This document shows, in pieces, positions 31,830-40,930 of a stretch of DNA of 64,000 bases; position 1 is the first letter of the stretch; each line of letters opens with the position of its first letter. The position numbers and the translations under genes are program-made. The notes under the pieces were generated by a model that was given only the letters and a program-made list of their open reading frames with translations, made no database searches and was not told where the DNA came from. Origin of the DNA: Mesorhizobium muleiense (GTDB taxonomy: Bacteria; Pseudomonadota; Alphaproteobacteria; Rhizobiales; Rhizobiaceae); the NCBI RefSeq assembly GCF_900099905.1, contig NZ_FNEE01000016.1:1-64000 (forward strand), written 5' to 3'.

Positions 31830-33347
31830 TCATTTCGGCGCTTGGTAAAGCTCGGACGCGGCCTCTCTCAGCGCGCGCCGGCTCTCCGGCCTGAAATACA
31901 TCATGTGGCCGCCTTCCAGCAGTTCGAGGCGGATAGGCGTTGCGCCGGGAAGCGAAGGAACCTGGCCGACAAGATAGCGTGACACCAGATAGGGCGTCAC
32001 CAGGTCGGTGTAGCCGTTGACGATCAAAACGCCGAGGCCGGGATTTAGCGCGCGCGCCTGCTGAAGGTCATCCATCACGCCGGTATAGCCCTGACGCGTC
32101 GGGCTCGTCCCGTAATCCCAATTTCCGCTGATTTCACGGTTGAGAAGCCGATAGCTTAGATCGGTACGGAATTTCAGTTCCTCCCTGACATAGCTGACAA
32201 AGGCGGAAGTGAGCGCCGGCACGCTTCGGTCGAGCACCGGATCAGGGCCGCTGGGCCTTGGACTTTCCGGGGCAACGTCTGCCGTTTCGATCGTGCCGTC
32301 ATAGACGCTGAGAACATTGCCCCTTGCCCGCGCAAACTCCTTGGCGAAGAGCGCGGTGGGAATGCGTGCAAAGTTTCGTTTCACGACTTCGAGCGGCAGG
32401 CCGGTGATTTCAGCAACGCGCGGGCTCGCCAGACGCCCGCCCTGTTCGAGCCCGCTGGCAAGCGCGACGAGATAGTCGCCAAGCGCATAGCGTTCGACAT
32501 CGGCCAACCGCTCCCGCAGTTCGGAACCGGTGACGCTTTGGCTGCGCAGGCGCACCGCCGCCAGCGACGGCAGCTCAAGCGCCCAGTGAAGCGGCTGGAA
32601 CTCGTCGGGCCGCACGAGCGTGAATTCGAGCGCCGGCGAGATGAGCACGATGCCGCGAGGGCTGATGCCGATATCATCCTGGAGCGTCTTGGCAAGCAGT
32701 GCCGCCCGAAACCCGCCATAGCTTTCGCCGGCAAGAAACACCGGCGACGCTGTGCGGCCCGCCTGTGCCAGATAGAGCCGGATGAAGGCGCCCATCGCGG
32801 CGGCGTCCTGGTTGACGCCCCAGAAGCTGCGTGCCTCGGTGCCGGATGCTTCGCGGCTGTAACCGGTTCCGACGGGATCGACAAAGACCAGGTCGGTCAT
32901 GTCGAGCCAGGTGTTCGGGTTGTCCAAAAGCCGCTGCGGCGGTGGGAGAAAACTTCCATCGGCCGCTGTCGCCATCACGCGTGGACCAAGCGCGCCAAGA
33001 TGCAGATAGGCGGAAGCCGCTCCGGGACCACCGTTGAATACGAAAGTGATCGGGCGGCGGGGATCAGGTTCCCGGCTTGGCTCGGGACGCAGCGTGTAGG
33101 CGACATGAAAGATTTCCGCGGTGACGTCGCCCTTGCCGGATAGCAACGACAGCGTGCCGGTCCTTGCCTGATAGTTGAGCGTGCGTCCCGCGATCACGAT
33201 CGAATGATCTGAGACCTGGGGCGGCGGGAGCAGCGACAGAACGCCGCCCGAAGGCGACGGCCGTTCGGCCACTTGCGCATGGCCGGCTGGAAGGCCGCCG
33301 ACCAGCACCAGCATAGCAAGGGTGATTTCTAGGAGCTTGGTACGCAT
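31830..33347 (-). CDS. Serine carboxypeptidase-like (S10) peptidase, exported
   Basis: A 505-residue alpha/beta hydrolase of the S10-like family. The Ser nucleophile is in GESYGG, the Asp in VNGYTDLVTP and the His in LEGGHMMYF; FVFNGGPGAAS forms the oxyanion region. Start ATG 33347 is chosen for its SD (GGAG, 5-base gap) and the signal peptide that follows (MRTKLLEITLAMLVLVGG, cleavage after GHA). An upstream frame extension adds nine residues without support. It is probably periplasmic and trims C-terminal residues from peptides, or acts as an acyltransferase or esterase. It appears monocistronic. Confidence 0.88.
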   Translation of the reverse strand: MRTKLLEITLAMLVLVGGLPAGHAQVAERPSPSGGVLSLLPPPQVSDHSIVIAGRTLNYQARTGTLSLLSGKGDVTAEIFHVAYTLRPEPSREPDPRRPITFVFNGGPGAASAYLHLGALGPRVMATAADGSFLPPPQRLLDNPNTWLDMTDLVFVDPVGTGYSREASGTEARSFWGVNQDAAAMGAFIRLYLAQAGRTASPVFLAGESYGGFRAALLAKTLQDDIGISPRGIVLISPALEFTLVRPDEFQPLHWALELPSLAAVRLRSQSVTGSELRERLADVERYALGDYLVALASGLEQGGRLASPRVAEITGLPLEVVKRNFARIPTALFAKEFARARGNVLSVYDGTIETADVAPESPRPSGPDPVLDRSVPALTSAFVSYVREELKFRTDLSYRLLNREISGNWDYGTSPTRQGYTGVMDDLQQARALNPGLGVLIVNGYTDLVTPYLVSRYLVGQVPSLPGATPIRLELLEGGHMMYFRPESRRALREAASELYQAPK

Positions 33348-33447
33348 GGCGACTCCGCAGCGGAACGACTGCAAGCTACCACGCTGATGGCTCAGCCGAA
33401 ATCACAGGACTGTGCACGCCCTCGCTGCTGGAAGGAGAGCAAGGCTT

Positions 33448-34545
33448 TCAACGCACGATCTTCACGCACATCGGCGTGCCGATATCGATAAACCGCCCGG
33501 TGTCGGCCAGCCGACCCGTGGCCGCATCGCGTGCGAAAATCGAGATGCGGTCGGCGTTCTGGTTGGCCGAGAAGAGATGGCGACCCGAGGGCGTCAGTGC
33601 CAGATTGCGCGGCGCAGCGCCCCCGCACGGCGCATGGTCGACCAGCGCAAGCGTGCCCGTCTGCTGGTCGACGGAAAACACCACGACACTGTCATGGCCG
33701 CGGTTGGAGCCATAGAGGAAGCGGCCGTCGGGCGATATCTGGATGTCGGCGCAATGATTGCCGTCGCGCGCCGCGGCCGGCACGGCCGGCTTCGTGTCGA
33801 TCTCGGTGAGCCTGCCCGACGCTTCGTCCAGCGCAAGCGAGACCACCGTCGAATCCAGTTCGTTCATGACGAATACGAAGCGCCCGCCCGGATGCAGCGC
33901 CACGTGACGTGGCCCAGCGCCGGGCGCAAGCGCCGACTCCGCCAGTCTGGTCAGGCCGCCGTCCGGCCCGATGCGGTACGCGACAAGCCGATCGATGCCG
34001 AGATCGGCGACCATCGCCACGCCACCGGCAATCGTCTCGGTGACGCTGTGGGCATGGGGACGTTCCTGACGAACTGCGTCGGGACCAGTTCCGCTATGGG
34101 CGACGCTCGACAACGGCGCGGTCAAGCCGCCATCGTCGCGCAATCCGTAGACGACGAGCGAGCGATCGGGGCCGCCTTCGCCCATGCCGTAATTGGCGAC
34201 CAGGAGCTTCGTCCCGTCGCGCGTGACGGTGTTGTGCGCCGTGATGCTGCCAAGCGTCGGCTGCTTGTTGATGTAGGAGAGCGCGGCGGTTTGCCTGTCG
34301 AAATGGTAGGCCGAAACCACGCCTTCGCGCCAGGTGAACACTTCGGAGTTGGCATAGACATGTGACCCGTCCGGCGTCACCGACAGGAAGGTCGGATTGT
34401 CGACGTCACCCGTCTCGGCCAGTTTCCTCGTCTCCAGCGTTTCTTCGTCGAAACTGTAGACACCGAGCCCAACGCCGCGCGCGCCCTGAAAATAAGGCGC
34501 CTCGCGGTTGAGGCTGCCGACGAAGACCAGACAGGCGTCCTGCAT
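33448..34545 (-). CDS. Lactonase-family seven-bladed propeller protein
   Basis: A 365-residue protein of the lactonase_7-bladed (PF10282, YbhE/6-phosphogluconolactonase-like) family, with repeated blade motifs such as PTFLSVTPDGSHVYANSE, GPRHVALHPGGRFVFVMNE, ADIQISPDGRFLYGSNRG and RNLALTPSGRHLFSANQN. The ATG at 34545 with SD AAGGGA is preferred. An upstream extension of 27 residues lacks support. It has no signal peptide, so it is cytoplasmic. It probably opens a sugar lactone. It sits next to the CoA-transferase locus but on the opposite strand. Confidence 0.85.
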   Translation of the reverse strand: MQDACLVFVGSLNREAPYFQGARGVGLGVYSFDEETLETRKLAETGDVDNPTFLSVTPDGSHVYANSEVFTWREGVVSAYHFDRQTAALSYINKQPTLGSITAHNTVTRDGTKLLVANYGMGEGGPDRSLVVYGLRDDGGLTAPLSSVAHSGTGPDAVRQERPHAHSVTETIAGGVAMVADLGIDRLVAYRIGPDGGLTRLAESALAPGAGPRHVALHPGGRFVFVMNELDSTVVSLALDEASGRLTEIDTKPAVPAAARDGNHCADIQISPDGRFLYGSNRGHDSVVVFSVDQQTGTLALVDHAPCGGAAPRNLALTPSGRHLFSANQNADRISIFARDAATGRLADTGRFIDIGTPMCVKIVR

Positions 34546-34714
34546 CGAAATCCCTTTTTCCGCCGGCACCCAGCCGCAGCGGATCGCGGCAAATTTCGCC
34601 TGTTCACGCTTGAAACACAATCCCATATGTGAAAATACTATTCACTAGAGAAGATCGACGCGGACCGATCGTGCAATCCAATCTCGACACAAAACCTCAA
34701 TACAAGGAGATGGG

Positions 34715-34834
34715 CTGATCCGCGCCAGCTATGAGGTCTTCAAGAGTGAAGGAGAGCTCGTGCTTTATTGCCAGCTCCTGCAGACGGTGAAGTGCCGGAA
34801 TCCGGCCGATTTCGCCGGCAAGACGGAGACATAG
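34715..34834 (+). pseudogene. 3' remnant of a MaoC-like dehydratase gene
   Basis: Forty codons in good coding style read LIRASYEVFKSEGELVL and then CQLLQTVKCRNPADF, ending at a stop 3 bases before the CoA-transferase start. The pattern (basic-SYEV, GELVL, LQTVK) resembles the C-terminal strands of MaoC/acyl dehydratases, one of which is intact at 40382. Upstream there is only an AAGGAG followed by ATG-GGC-TGA. The start region and the 3' end therefore seem joined by a deletion that removed most of the gene. Confidence 0.45.
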
Positions 34835-34837
34835 GCG

Positions 34838-35988
34838 ATGGCTGCCATCGCCGAATTGCCGCTGACCGGGCTCGTCGTCGTCGACATGAGCCAGTTCCTG
34901 TCCGGGCCCTACTGCTCGCTGCGGCTGCTCGACCTTGGCGCCCGCGTCATCAAGATCGAGCGCCCCGATGGCGGTGACCTGTCGCGCCGACTCTATCTCA
35001 GCGACACCGAGATCGGCGGCGATTCCACCATCTTCCACGCCATCAACCGGGCCAAGGAAAGCTTTGCCATCGACCTCAAGGAAGCGGCCGATCTGGCGGC
35101 GCTGCGCGGCCTGCTGGCCAAGGCCGACGTGTTGATCCAGAATTTCCGGCCCGGCGTCATCGAGCGCCTTGGCCTTGACTACGAGGCGGTGCGCAAGATC
35201 AATCCACGCCTGGTCTATGCCTCGATCAGCGGCTATGGCGAAGAAGGCCCTTGGGTCAAGCGCCCCGGGCAGGATCTGCTGGCGCAGGCGTGATGTGGCT
35301 GAACGGCGACGAGGACCAGGGTCCGGTGCCCTTCGGCCTGGCGATTGCCGACATGCTGGCAGGCGCCGCCGCCGCGCAAGGCATCCTTGCCGCACTGGTG
35401 CGGCGCGGCCTGACCGGCACCGGCAGTCATGTCGAGACCAGCCTGCTCGAAGCGCTGGTCGACTTCCAGTTCGAGGTGCTGACCACGCATCTCAATGACG
35501 GACGCCGCCTGCCACGGCGATCGGCGTTCCGCAGCGCCCATGCCTATCTGTCGGCGCCTTACGGCGTCTATCCGGCCAAGGACGGCTATCTGGCGATTGC
35601 CATGACGCCGATCCCGAAGCTGGCCGACCTTTTGGCACTCGAACAGCTTGCGCCCTATCGCGATCAGCCGTCGACCTGGTTCACCGCCCGCGACGAGATC
35701 AAGGCGATCATTGCGCAAAAAATCGCGACGAAAACCGTTGACGATTGGCTTGCCATCCTCGAGCCCGCCGACATCTGGTGCGCCAAGGTGCTGACCTGGC
35801 CGGAAATGATGGCCAGCGAAGGTTTTCAGGTGCTCGACATGCTGCAGACCGTGACGCGCGAGGATCACGTCTCGATCCTCACCACGCGTTCGCCGCTGCG
35901 GGTCGATGGCGTCCGCGCCAAGGTCGAGCGGGCGGCGCCGCGCATCGGCGAGCACAGCGCAAAGATCCGCGAAGAATTCGGGCTGTGA
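34838..35988 (+). pseudogene. CaiB/BaiF-family CoA-transferase, frameshifted
   Basis: A family III CoA-transferase in two frames. The first 151 codons (LTGLVVVDMSQFLSGPYCS to KRPGQDLLAQA) end at a stop at 35291-35293. The rest (VMWLNGDEDQGPVPFGLAIAD to the end) continues one frame over from 35290. The catalytic Asp would be in PGQDLL, just before the break. In relatives two to four residues (often M/V-S-G) sit here. Loss of 10 bases between two GGCG repeats would give exactly the observed junction. This is more like a true slippage deletion than a base-call error. The stop overlaps the following GTG. Confidence 0.8.
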
Positions 35989-37133
35989 GCGACGTGACGC
36001 TCAAAGGCATGACCTGGAGCCATCCGCGCGGCTACGACCCGATGGTCGCCTGTTCGGGACTGTGGAAGCAGCAGACCGGCGTCACCATCGAATGGGACAA
36101 GCGCTCGCTGCAGGATTTCGAATCGTTTCCGGTCGAGGACCTGGCCCGTGCCTACGATTTGATCGTCATCGATCATCCGCATGTCGGCCAGATCACCGCC
36201 GAGACTTGTCTGGCGCCGCTCGACATTGTGGGGCGTGAAGAGGAACGCGCGGCATTGGCGGCAGGCAGCGTCGGCCAGTCCTATCCTAGCTACAACTGGC
36301 AAGGCCGGCAGTGGGCGTTTCCGATCGACACGGCCAGCCAGGTGCAGGCGTGGCGGCCGGACATGCTTTCCGCCGCGCCGGCGAACTGGTCCGAGGTGCT
36401 CGACCTGGCGCGGCAAGGCCGCGCGTTGCTGCCGCTCAGGCCGCCGCATTCGCTGATGGTGTTCTACACGCTTGCCGGCAATCTCGGCAGGCCCGCCGTC
36501 GAAGAGCCTGGCGACCACATAAACCCTGACATCGGCGGCCGCGTTTTCGAGATGATGCGCGAGATCGCGGCTCTCGTCGATCCGACCTGCCTTGGCATGG
36601 ACCCGATCGGCGTCCTGGAGGAGATGGCCAGCTCCGGCACGCGGATCGCCTGCGCGCCGCTGATCTACGGCTACGTTTCCTATGCCATCGCCGGATTCCA
36701 CAGCAGCCGCCTTGCCTTCGCCGACATTCCGCCTGCCGGCGACGCCGGTGTAGTCGGGTCGGCGCTCGGCGGAACCGGCATTGCCGTGTCGGCCTTTTCG
36801 AAGGCCACGCAAGAGGCCATCGACTTTGCCTATTGGATCGCCAGCGGCGAGGTGCAGCGCGGCCCCTATGCGTCGGCCGGCGGCCAGCCCGGCCATGCCG
36901 CAGCCTGGGACGATGCCGCCGTCAACGCAGCCGCCGGCAATTTCTACAAGGACACCCGCGCCACGCTCGAGAGGGCCTGGGTCAGGCCACGCCACGATGG
37001 CTACATGGCCTTCCAGCAGGCGGCCTCCGATCGTATCAATCTCGGCCTGACCGAAAGGCACGATGCCGGCCGCGTCGTCGCCGATCTCAATCGCCTGTTT
37101 GTGAAGAGTCTCCGGCACCCGGCGCTGAGATGA
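35985..37133 (+). CDS. Family-1 extracellular solute-binding-like protein without signal peptide
   Basis: A 382-residue protein with the fold landmarks of ABC solute-binding proteins (DLIVIDHPHVGQI, FPIDTASQVQAWRPDML, GTGIAVSAFSKATQEAIDFAYWI). However, it begins MSDVTLKGMTWSHPRGYDP, with no hydrophobic signal and no lipobox. The GTG start at 35985 overlaps the CoA-transferase stop (GTGA), so no upstream signal can be added without entering that gene. It would stay in the cytoplasm unless exported otherwise. No permease or ATPase is adjacent. It might be a cytosolic ligand carrier or sensor for the CoA-transferase pathway. Confidence 0.75.
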   Translation: MSDVTLKGMTWSHPRGYDPMVACSGLWKQQTGVTIEWDKRSLQDFESFPVEDLARAYDLIVIDHPHVGQITAETCLAPLDIVGREEERAALAAGSVGQSYPSYNWQGRQWAFPIDTASQVQAWRPDMLSAAPANWSEVLDLARQGRALLPLRPPHSLMVFYTLAGNLGRPAVEEPGDHINPDIGGRVFEMMREIAALVDPTCLGMDPIGVLEEMASSGTRIACAPLIYGYVSYAIAGFHSSRLAFADIPPAGDAGVVGSALGGTGIAVSAFSKATQEAIDFAYWIASGEVQRGPYASAGGQPGHAAAWDDAAVNAAAGNFYKDTRATLERAWVRPRHDGYMAFQQAASDRINLGLTERHDAGRVVADLNRLFVKSLRHPALR

Positions 37134-37152
37134 GGCAGAGTTCGCTAACTTC

Positions 37153-37989
37153 TCACAAATTCCACAGCCGCTTCGCATTGGCGGAGAGCAGCTTTTGCCG
37201 TTCATCGATGCTTGCTCCGGCAAGCAGCGCATGCGTCGCCGCAATCCAGGCCGCGAGCCCGCCGCCAAGCGTGCAGACCGGCCAGTCGCTGCCCCACACG
37301 ACCCGGTCCCAGCCAAAGCATTGGATGGTGTGCTCGACATAGGAACGCAGCGTTTCGACAGTCCAGGATCCAGCGTCCGCATAGGCGACCACACCGGAAA
37401 TTTTGCCGACGACGTTCGGGCGCCGCGCGATCTCCGCCATATGCTCGCGCCAGGGATGCTCACTGCTGCCCTTGATGTCGGGCACGCCGCAATGGTCGAG
37501 CACGAACTGCACGTCCGGCGCGAGGTCGGCAAGCGCAATCGCCTTGGGGATCTGATGCGGCAAGACGACGAGGTCGAAGGTCAGTTTGGTGCCGGCAAGC
37601 CGCTTGATGTTTTCGCGAAACAGCGCGCCTTCCGAAAGCTCGTCCGGCACGACGTGGAGCACACGGCGAAAACCCCTGACGAAAGGATCGGCGCGCTGGC
37701 GCTCGAGATAGGCGGCAAAGCCCGGCTCTTCCGGACGGCAGGAGGCTATTGCCCCGCGCAGCAAGCTGTCCTTCTGGTGTGACAGCGCCATTACGTGACT
37801 GGTCTCAGCCTCGATATCGGCTGGATCGACATCGACCTCCATGTGCAACGCGCCCTCTATGCCGGCGCGGCGAGCCTGGACTGCATATTCGTCGTAGGGG
37901 AAATCGCGGTTTAGTGCCGGCACGCCGGAGAGCCAAGGATAGCGCAGCGCCGACTGGTCGATCAGATGCAGATGGGTATCGAAGATCAT
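37153..37989 (-). CDS. Amidohydrolase 2-family lactonase (fuconolactonase-like)
   Basis: A 278-residue TIM-barrel hydrolase with MIFDTHLHLIDQSALRYPWL at the start, FVLDHCGVPD in the middle and VVWGSDWPVCTLG near the end, which carry the metal and catalytic residues of the L-fuconolactonase/L-rhamnonolactonase group. It is shorter than the amidohydrolase at 21755 and clearly different. It lies downstream of an IclR gene on the same strand. A mutarotase, a dehydrogenase and a dehydratase-like gene are divergent, fitting a non-phosphorylated deoxy-sugar oxidation pathway. Confidence 0.85.
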   Translation of the reverse strand: MIFDTHLHLIDQSALRYPWLSGVPALNRDFPYDEYAVQARRAGIEGALHMEVDVDPADIEAETSHVMALSHQKDSLLRGAIASCRPEEPGFAAYLERQRADPFVRGFRRVLHVVPDELSEGALFRENIKRLAGTKLTFDLVVLPHQIPKAIALADLAPDVQFVLDHCGVPDIKGSSEHPWREHMAEIARRPNVVGKISGVVAYADAGSWTVETLRSYVEHTIQCFGWDRVVWGSDWPVCTLGGGLAAWIAATHALLAGASIDERQKLLSANAKRLWNL

Positions 37990-38040
37990 GATGGCGCGCT
38001 CCTCCTTCGCCGTTTCAAAATCATCTCACGCAGAAATTGT

Positions 38041-38838
38041 TCAATCAGTCGCCTGCTTGGCAGCGGCTCCCGCCAGCTGCGACAGCTTTTCGGCGGCTGC
38101 CAGCAACAGTTCTATGGTCCTCGTAATGTCGGGCGCCCTGGGTGCGTTGATCAGGGTTATGTAGGGGATCGACAGCACGGCGATCGCCCTGCCGTCCGAG
38201 CCAAGCACGGGTGCCGACAGGTTGAATACACCGGCGGTCTGCATCGATGCCATCATTTCATAGCCGCGTTGTCGGATCTGGTCGAGACGGGCAAAGAAGT
38301 CCGGCGATTGAGGCGGCTTGTGGGCGCTGCGCAGATGTTCGGAGATCATCATCCGCCGCTCTTCCGGCGAGCGGAACGCCAGCAGCACATGTCCGGAGCC
38401 GGTGTCGAACAGGCTGACATGGGCGCCGACACGAATGGAGATGCCCCAATAGTCCGGCGCCTCCTGCTGGGCGATTACCACGGCAGAACCGCGGTCGAAG
38501 ACGACAAGCTGGTTTGACTGCTGCGACGTTTCGGCAAGTTCGCGCATCAGCGGCGTCGCATAGGAAACCAGCCGCCGCACCGGCGCGTGCAGCTGCGCCA
38601 GGCCAAACAGCTTGAGCGTCAGCGAGTAGCGGTCGCCATCCAGCCGCGTGACGTAGCCGCGCCGCACCAGCCGGTCCAGCATACGGTAGAACTCGTTGGG
38701 GCTGCGGTCGAGCTTCTTGGCGATTTCCGCCTGCGTCAGGCCGCCATCGACGCCGGCCAGAAGCTCCAGGATGTCGAGACCCTTGTCGAGCGCCGGCGCG
38801 CGATAGCGGTCATCGTCCTCGTCCTCCGCCATAGTCAC
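38041..38838 (-). CDS. IclR-family transcriptional regulator
   Basis: A 265-residue IclR protein with an N-terminal HTH (ALDKGLDILELLAGV, LTQAEIAKKLDRSPNEFYRML) and a C-terminal effector domain ending in the usual INAPRAPDITRTIELLLAA region. It is divergent from the mutarotase/dehydrogenase operon at 38982 and upstream of the lactonase, so it probably controls both. Two TGTAAAT direct repeats (38881-38906) in the divergent spacer are a candidate binding region. Confidence 0.9.
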   Translation of the reverse strand: MTMAEDEDDDRYRAPALDKGLDILELLAGVDGGLTQAEIAKKLDRSPNEFYRMLDRLVRRGYVTRLDGDRYSLTLKLFGLAQLHAPVRRLVSYATPLMRELAETSQQSNQLVVFDRGSAVVIAQQEAPDYWGISIRVGAHVSLFDTGSGHVLLAFRSPEERRMMISEHLRSAHKPPQSPDFFARLDQIRQRGYEMMASMQTAGVFNLSAPVLGSDGRAIAVLSIPYITLINAPRAPDITRTIELLLAAAEKLSQLAGAAAKQATD

Positions 38839-38880
38839 TCCCCGTGGTCAGCATCCGAAGGACCATCGGCTTGGCGATTG

Positions 38881-38906
38881 TGTAAATTATTTGTTTGTAT
38901 GTAAAT
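38881..38906. promoter_or_regulatory. Direct repeats in divergent spacer
   Basis: TGTAAAT occurs at 38881-38887 and 38900-38906 in the AT-rich spacer between the IclR gene and the mutarotase operon, 19 bases apart start to start. It is a candidate regulator or polymerase binding region. No clear palindrome is present. Confidence 0.3.
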
Positions 38907-38981
38907 AGTGGGCAGATCACCGCCGGTGCAACGCAACGCATCGCGGCATTCATAACGACGATAGTGAAACAGGAGCCGGAC

Positions 38982-39311
38982 ATGCAGCGGATGGCAATGG
39001 TGCTCGGCCTCAAGCCGGAAAAGGTCACCGAATATGTGCGGCTTCACGCAGCCGTCTGGCCTGAAGTGCTGGCGATGATTTCCGCCTGCAACATCAGGAA
39101 CTATTCGATCTATCTCAAGGAGCCGGAGCACCTCTTGTTCAGCACTTTCGAGTACCACGGCACCGACTATGCCGCCGACATGGCGAAGATGGCCGCCGAT
39201 CCCAAGACGCAGGAATGGTGGGCGCTGTGCATGCCTTGCCAGGAGCCGCTGCCGACCCGCAAGGAGGGCGAATGGTGGGCATCGATGGACGAAGTCTTCC
39301 ATCATGACTGA
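38982..39311 (+). CDS. L-rhamnose mutarotase-family protein
   Basis: A 109-residue protein of the RhaM/PF05336 family, with YVRLHAAVWPEVLAMISAC, IRNYSIYL and a Trp-rich end (EWWALCMPCQEPLP, GEWWASMDEVFHHD). Members interconvert anomers of L-rhamnose or L-fucose. The ATG at 38982 has an AGGAG; the in-frame codons upstream to 38895 are unsupported. It overlaps the next gene by 8 bases and opens a rightward operon under IclR control. Confidence 0.88.
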   Translation: MQRMAMVLGLKPEKVTEYVRLHAAVWPEVLAMISACNIRNYSIYLKEPEHLLFSTFEYHGTDYAADMAKMAADPKTQEWWALCMPCQEPLPTRKEGEWWASMDEVFHHD

Positions 39312-40380
39312 CGGCGTTTTCGACCCAGCCTGGCTCTCCCAGTCCTGGGCGAAGCCATCGAAGCCGCGGCCGATCGTGATTTTCGGCGCCGGCTCGATCG
39401 TCGGCGACGCGCATTTCCCGGCCTATCGGAAAGCCGGCTTTCCGGTCGCCGGGCTTTTTGATCCCGACCACGCCAAGGCGGAAAAACTCGCGGCCAACTG
39501 GGGCGTCACCGCTTACCGGTCGATCGAGGAGGCTACGTCAATCGACGGCGTCATCTTCGACCTGGCGACGCCGCCGGCTCATCATGCCGGCGTGCTCAGG
39601 GCGTTGCCCGACGGCGCCGTAGCGCTGATCCAGAAGCCGATGGGCAGCGACCTCACCGAGGCGAGCGAGATCCTCGAAACCTGCCGCGCCAAAAACCTGA
39701 AAGCGGCGGTGAATTTCCAGCTTCGCTTCGCACCGATGATGCTGGCGCTGAAGGATGCGATCGCCAGGGGCTGGCTGGGCGACGTCGTCGACTTCGACGC
39801 CTGGCTGGCGCTGGCGACACCCTGGCAGCTGTGGGAATTCCTGCTGAAGGCGCCGCGCGTCGAGATCGCCATGCATTCGATTCATTATCTCGACCTGATC
39901 CGGCAATTGCTCGGCGATCCCAGGGGGATTCACGCCAAGACGCTCGGTCATCCCGACCATAAGGTCGCGCAAACCCGCACCAGCGCGATCCTCGACTATG
40001 GCGACACAGTGCGCTGTGCGCTGTCGATCAATCATGATCATAAATTTGGCCGAAAACACCAGGCCTGCGAGTTCCGCATCTGCGGAACCGAGGGCGCCGC
40101 CTATCTCAAGCTCGGGCTCAACCTCGACTATCCGCGCGGCGAGCCCGATATCCTTGAAATCTATCCGAAGGGCGGCTCAGACTGGGTCACGGTGCCGCTC
40201 GTCGGCGAATGGTTCCCGGACGCCTTTGTCGGCCGCATGGCCAATGTCCAACGCCACGCATCAGGCGAAGACGCCGAGCTTGTCAGTTCCGTCGAGGACG
40301 CCTGGAATACCATGGCGCTGGTCGAAGCTGCCTACCAATCGAGCGCGGCACCGGCAACACCGATCGCGGCGAGGCCCTGA
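39304..40380 (+). CDS. Gfo/Idh/MocA-family oxidoreductase
   Basis: A 358-residue NAD(P)-dependent dehydrogenase. The Rossmann start is IVIFGAGSIVGDAHFPAY (Gly-rich, near residues 24-40), with IQKPMGSDL in the place of the family EKP motif, and a C-terminal alpha/beta domain containing the catalytic-region HSIHYLDLIRQLLG. It overlaps the mutarotase gene, and the MaoC gene starts one base after its stop. It probably oxidises the sugar, or a sugar acid, in the pathway ending at the lactonase. Confidence 0.88.
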   Translation: MTDGVFDPAWLSQSWAKPSKPRPIVIFGAGSIVGDAHFPAYRKAGFPVAGLFDPDHAKAEKLAANWGVTAYRSIEEATSIDGVIFDLATPPAHHAGVLRALPDGAVALIQKPMGSDLTEASEILETCRAKNLKAAVNFQLRFAPMMLALKDAIARGWLGDVVDFDAWLALATPWQLWEFLLKAPRVEIAMHSIHYLDLIRQLLGDPRGIHAKTLGHPDHKVAQTRTSAILDYGDTVRCALSINHDHKFGRKHQACEFRICGTEGAAYLKLGLNLDYPRGEPDILEIYPKGGSDWVTVPLVGEWFPDAFVGRMANVQRHASGEDAELVSSVEDAWNTMALVEAAYQSSAAPATPIAARP

Positions 40381-40381
40381 C

Positions 40382-40840
40382 ATGGAACAGACTGTCTATT
40401 TCGAGGATTACCAGATCGGCTCGTCGCGCATGACCAGCGGGCGCACCATCACCGAGACCGACTTCGTCGTGCATGCCGGCCATACCGGCGATTTCTTCCC
40501 TCACCACATGGACGCCGAGTTCATGAAGACGACGCCGTTCGGCCAGCGCATCGCCCATGGCACGCTGGTCTTCTCGGTCGGCGTCGGACTGACGGCAAGC
40601 GTCATCAACCCTGTCGCGTTCTCCTATGGCTATGACAGGTTGCGCTTCATCAAGCCGGTGTTCATCGGCGATACGATCAAGACCCGCACCACCATCTCGG
40701 CCAAGCAAGACGACCCAAAGCGGCCGGAGTCGGGTCGCGTCATCGAGCGCTGCGAGGTGATCAACCAGCATGGCGATGTGGTCCTGGTTGCCGACCACAT
40801 CTACATCGTCGAGCGCCGCGACAAGCCCAACAGCGCTTAA
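40382..40840 (+). CDS. MaoC-like dehydratase
   Basis: A 152-residue hot-dog-fold protein with the MaoC hydratase motif: Asp and His lie around DFFPHHMDAEFMKTTPFGQRIAHG (landmark near residues 38-61), and YGYDRLRFIKPVFIGDT follows. It may hydrate or dehydrate a CoA thioester, or a free acid in sugar-catabolic relatives. It is the last gene of the IclR-linked operon. A degraded gene of the same type seems to precede the CoA-transferase at 34838. Confidence 0.88.
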   Translation: MEQTVYFEDYQIGSSRMTSGRTITETDFVVHAGHTGDFFPHHMDAEFMKTTPFGQRIAHGTLVFSVGVGLTASVINPVAFSYGYDRLRFIKPVFIGDTIKTRTTISAKQDDPKRPESGRVIERCEVINQHGDVVLVADHIYIVERRDKPNSA

Positions 40841-40930
40841 GGGCTCCAGCGATCCGGTCCGCCGCATTGATGACCGCTCCCGGCGGACGGTTCGTCAAAG
40901 CGGAAAGCGCGCCCGCGAGGGCCGCTTCGG

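Noticed and set aside
35865..37538. A 557-codon open frame on the - strand
   Set aside because: It is antisense to the CoA-transferase end and the solute-binding gene, which have recognisable motifs; it has none.
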